A stretch of DNA of 64,000 nt from Streptomyces sp. ACA25 (GTDB taxonomy: Bacteria; Actinomycetota; Actinomycetes; Streptomycetales; Streptomycetaceae), in contig NZ_JAQKPV010000007.1 in NCBI RefSeq assembly GCF_028200735.1, forward strand, positions 186,001 to 250,000. Direction: 5' to 3'. The position numbers and the translations under genes are program-made. Shown piece by piece: positions 63,735-64,000 of this stretch. Below the pieces are notes generated by a model, which was not told the DNA's origin, made no database searches, and saw only the letters and a program-made list of their open reading frames with translations. Within the stretch, counting starts at the first letter, position 1, and every line of letters begins with the position of its first letter.

Positions 63735-63852
63735 GCCCGCAACGCTAGTGCCTGGAGGGCCGATCCGTGGGGGCCGCGCCGTGCGGCCGGCCGGCTTCCG
63801 GTGCGGCGGACCGGCCCGCGGCCGGGCGGGCGCCGGTCCGACGGTGCGTGCG

Positions 63853-63890
63853 CCCGGCCGGAGTCCGCAGTGCACGGGATTCCGGCCGGG
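63853..63890 (-). terminator. Hairpin after the right-edge gene
   Basis: cccggccgga (63853-63862) / tccggccggg (63881-63890), 10-bp stem, 18-base loop. It lies just downstream of the right-edge gene's stop. Confidence 0.45.
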
Positions 63891-63897
63891 CCGGCGG

Positions 63898-64000
63898 TCA
63901 GGTCCGGCGGACGCCCGCGGCCAGCTCCCCGGCAAGCTCACGGACGGCACGCCGGCCGGCCTCCGGATCGTCGGCATGGTCGAGCACCCGCTTCACGAAA
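63898..64000 (-). CDS. C-terminal fragment of an unidentified gene
   Basis: Last 33 codons of a gene entering from the right edge (ends LAGELAAGVRRT, preceded by RVLDHADDPEAGRRAVR). Helical and charged; too short to assign. It is in the same direction as the epimerase and may belong to the same pathway. Confidence 0.5.
   Translation of the reverse strand, partial: FVKRVLDHADDPEAGRRAVRELAGELAAGVRRT

Noticed and set aside
1..64000. CRISPR array or rRNA genes
   Set aside because: No regularly spaced identical repeats with unique spacers and no rRNA-like sequence were seen.

Overview
The window is a piece of a high-GC actinobacterial chromosome, almost certainly Streptomyces or a close relative. 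Signs of this are the very GC-rich third codon positions (which leave long false frames antisense to most genes), frequent GTG starts with GGAGG-type ribosome binding sites, a WhiJ-like XRE/DUF397/anti-sigma-type cluster, a DasR-type dre site, and a run of core genes (coaE, PAC2, rpsA, polA, liv cluster, ANTAR regulator, tRNA-Leu, pyk, gltBD, lgt) typical of streptomycete core regions. No species name can be justified from the sequence alone.

Layout. 1-6097: a partial Zn-dependent dehydrogenase, a VWA/membrane-protein pair, a FUSC-type membrane protein and an AGCS alanine/glycine symporter. 6123-17532: housekeeping block with coaE, PAC2, rpsA (with a readable promoter), a secreted lytic transglycosylase with a Pro/Glu-rich repeat tail, polA, a YdeP-type molybdopterin oxidoreductase and a PaaI-type thioesterase. 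17588-22850: complete branched-chain amino acid ABC transporter (livJ-H-M-G-F order, a strong hairpin after the binding-protein gene). 23229-28630: ANTAR response regulator, tRNA-Leu(CAA), a three-gene putative sugar-derivative catabolic operon behind a LacI-type operator, and pyk.

28920-34887 is accessory. It holds the WhiJ-like locus with a perfect 15-bp palindrome in its divergent promoter region, then a visibly AT-richer island with a broken IS701-type transposase, three tiny two-helix membrane proteins (two of them paralogues, one frameshifted at a homopolymer), a strong UUCG hairpin, and a ribbon-helix-helix/Doc toxin-antitoxin pair whose Fic motif is altered.

35059-47053: aminopeptidase N, a 60-aa conserved small protein, chorismate mutase, a HExxH protein with a Cys4 tail, a DasABC-like sugar importer without its own ATPase but with a dre site, a lipoprotein, and an ATP-grasp enzyme followed by a CocE/NonD hydrolase. 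47139-55479: gltD/gltB, lgt and a membrane-anchored DsbA-like protein.

55590-63734 is the most interesting block. It has a polytopic GT-C-like membrane protein, a fusion of a cytochrome-b-like four-helix domain to an exported sulfite-oxidase-type molybdopterin domain through an internal twin-arginine motif, a small membrane protein, then a convergent, translationally coupled GT2/DUF2064/methyltransferase operon, an OmpR/histidine kinase pair and an NAD-dependent epimerase with a Cys-rich insert. Together these look like a regulated envelope glycosylation or modification pathway of unknown product. The window ends in a fragment of a further minus-strand gene.
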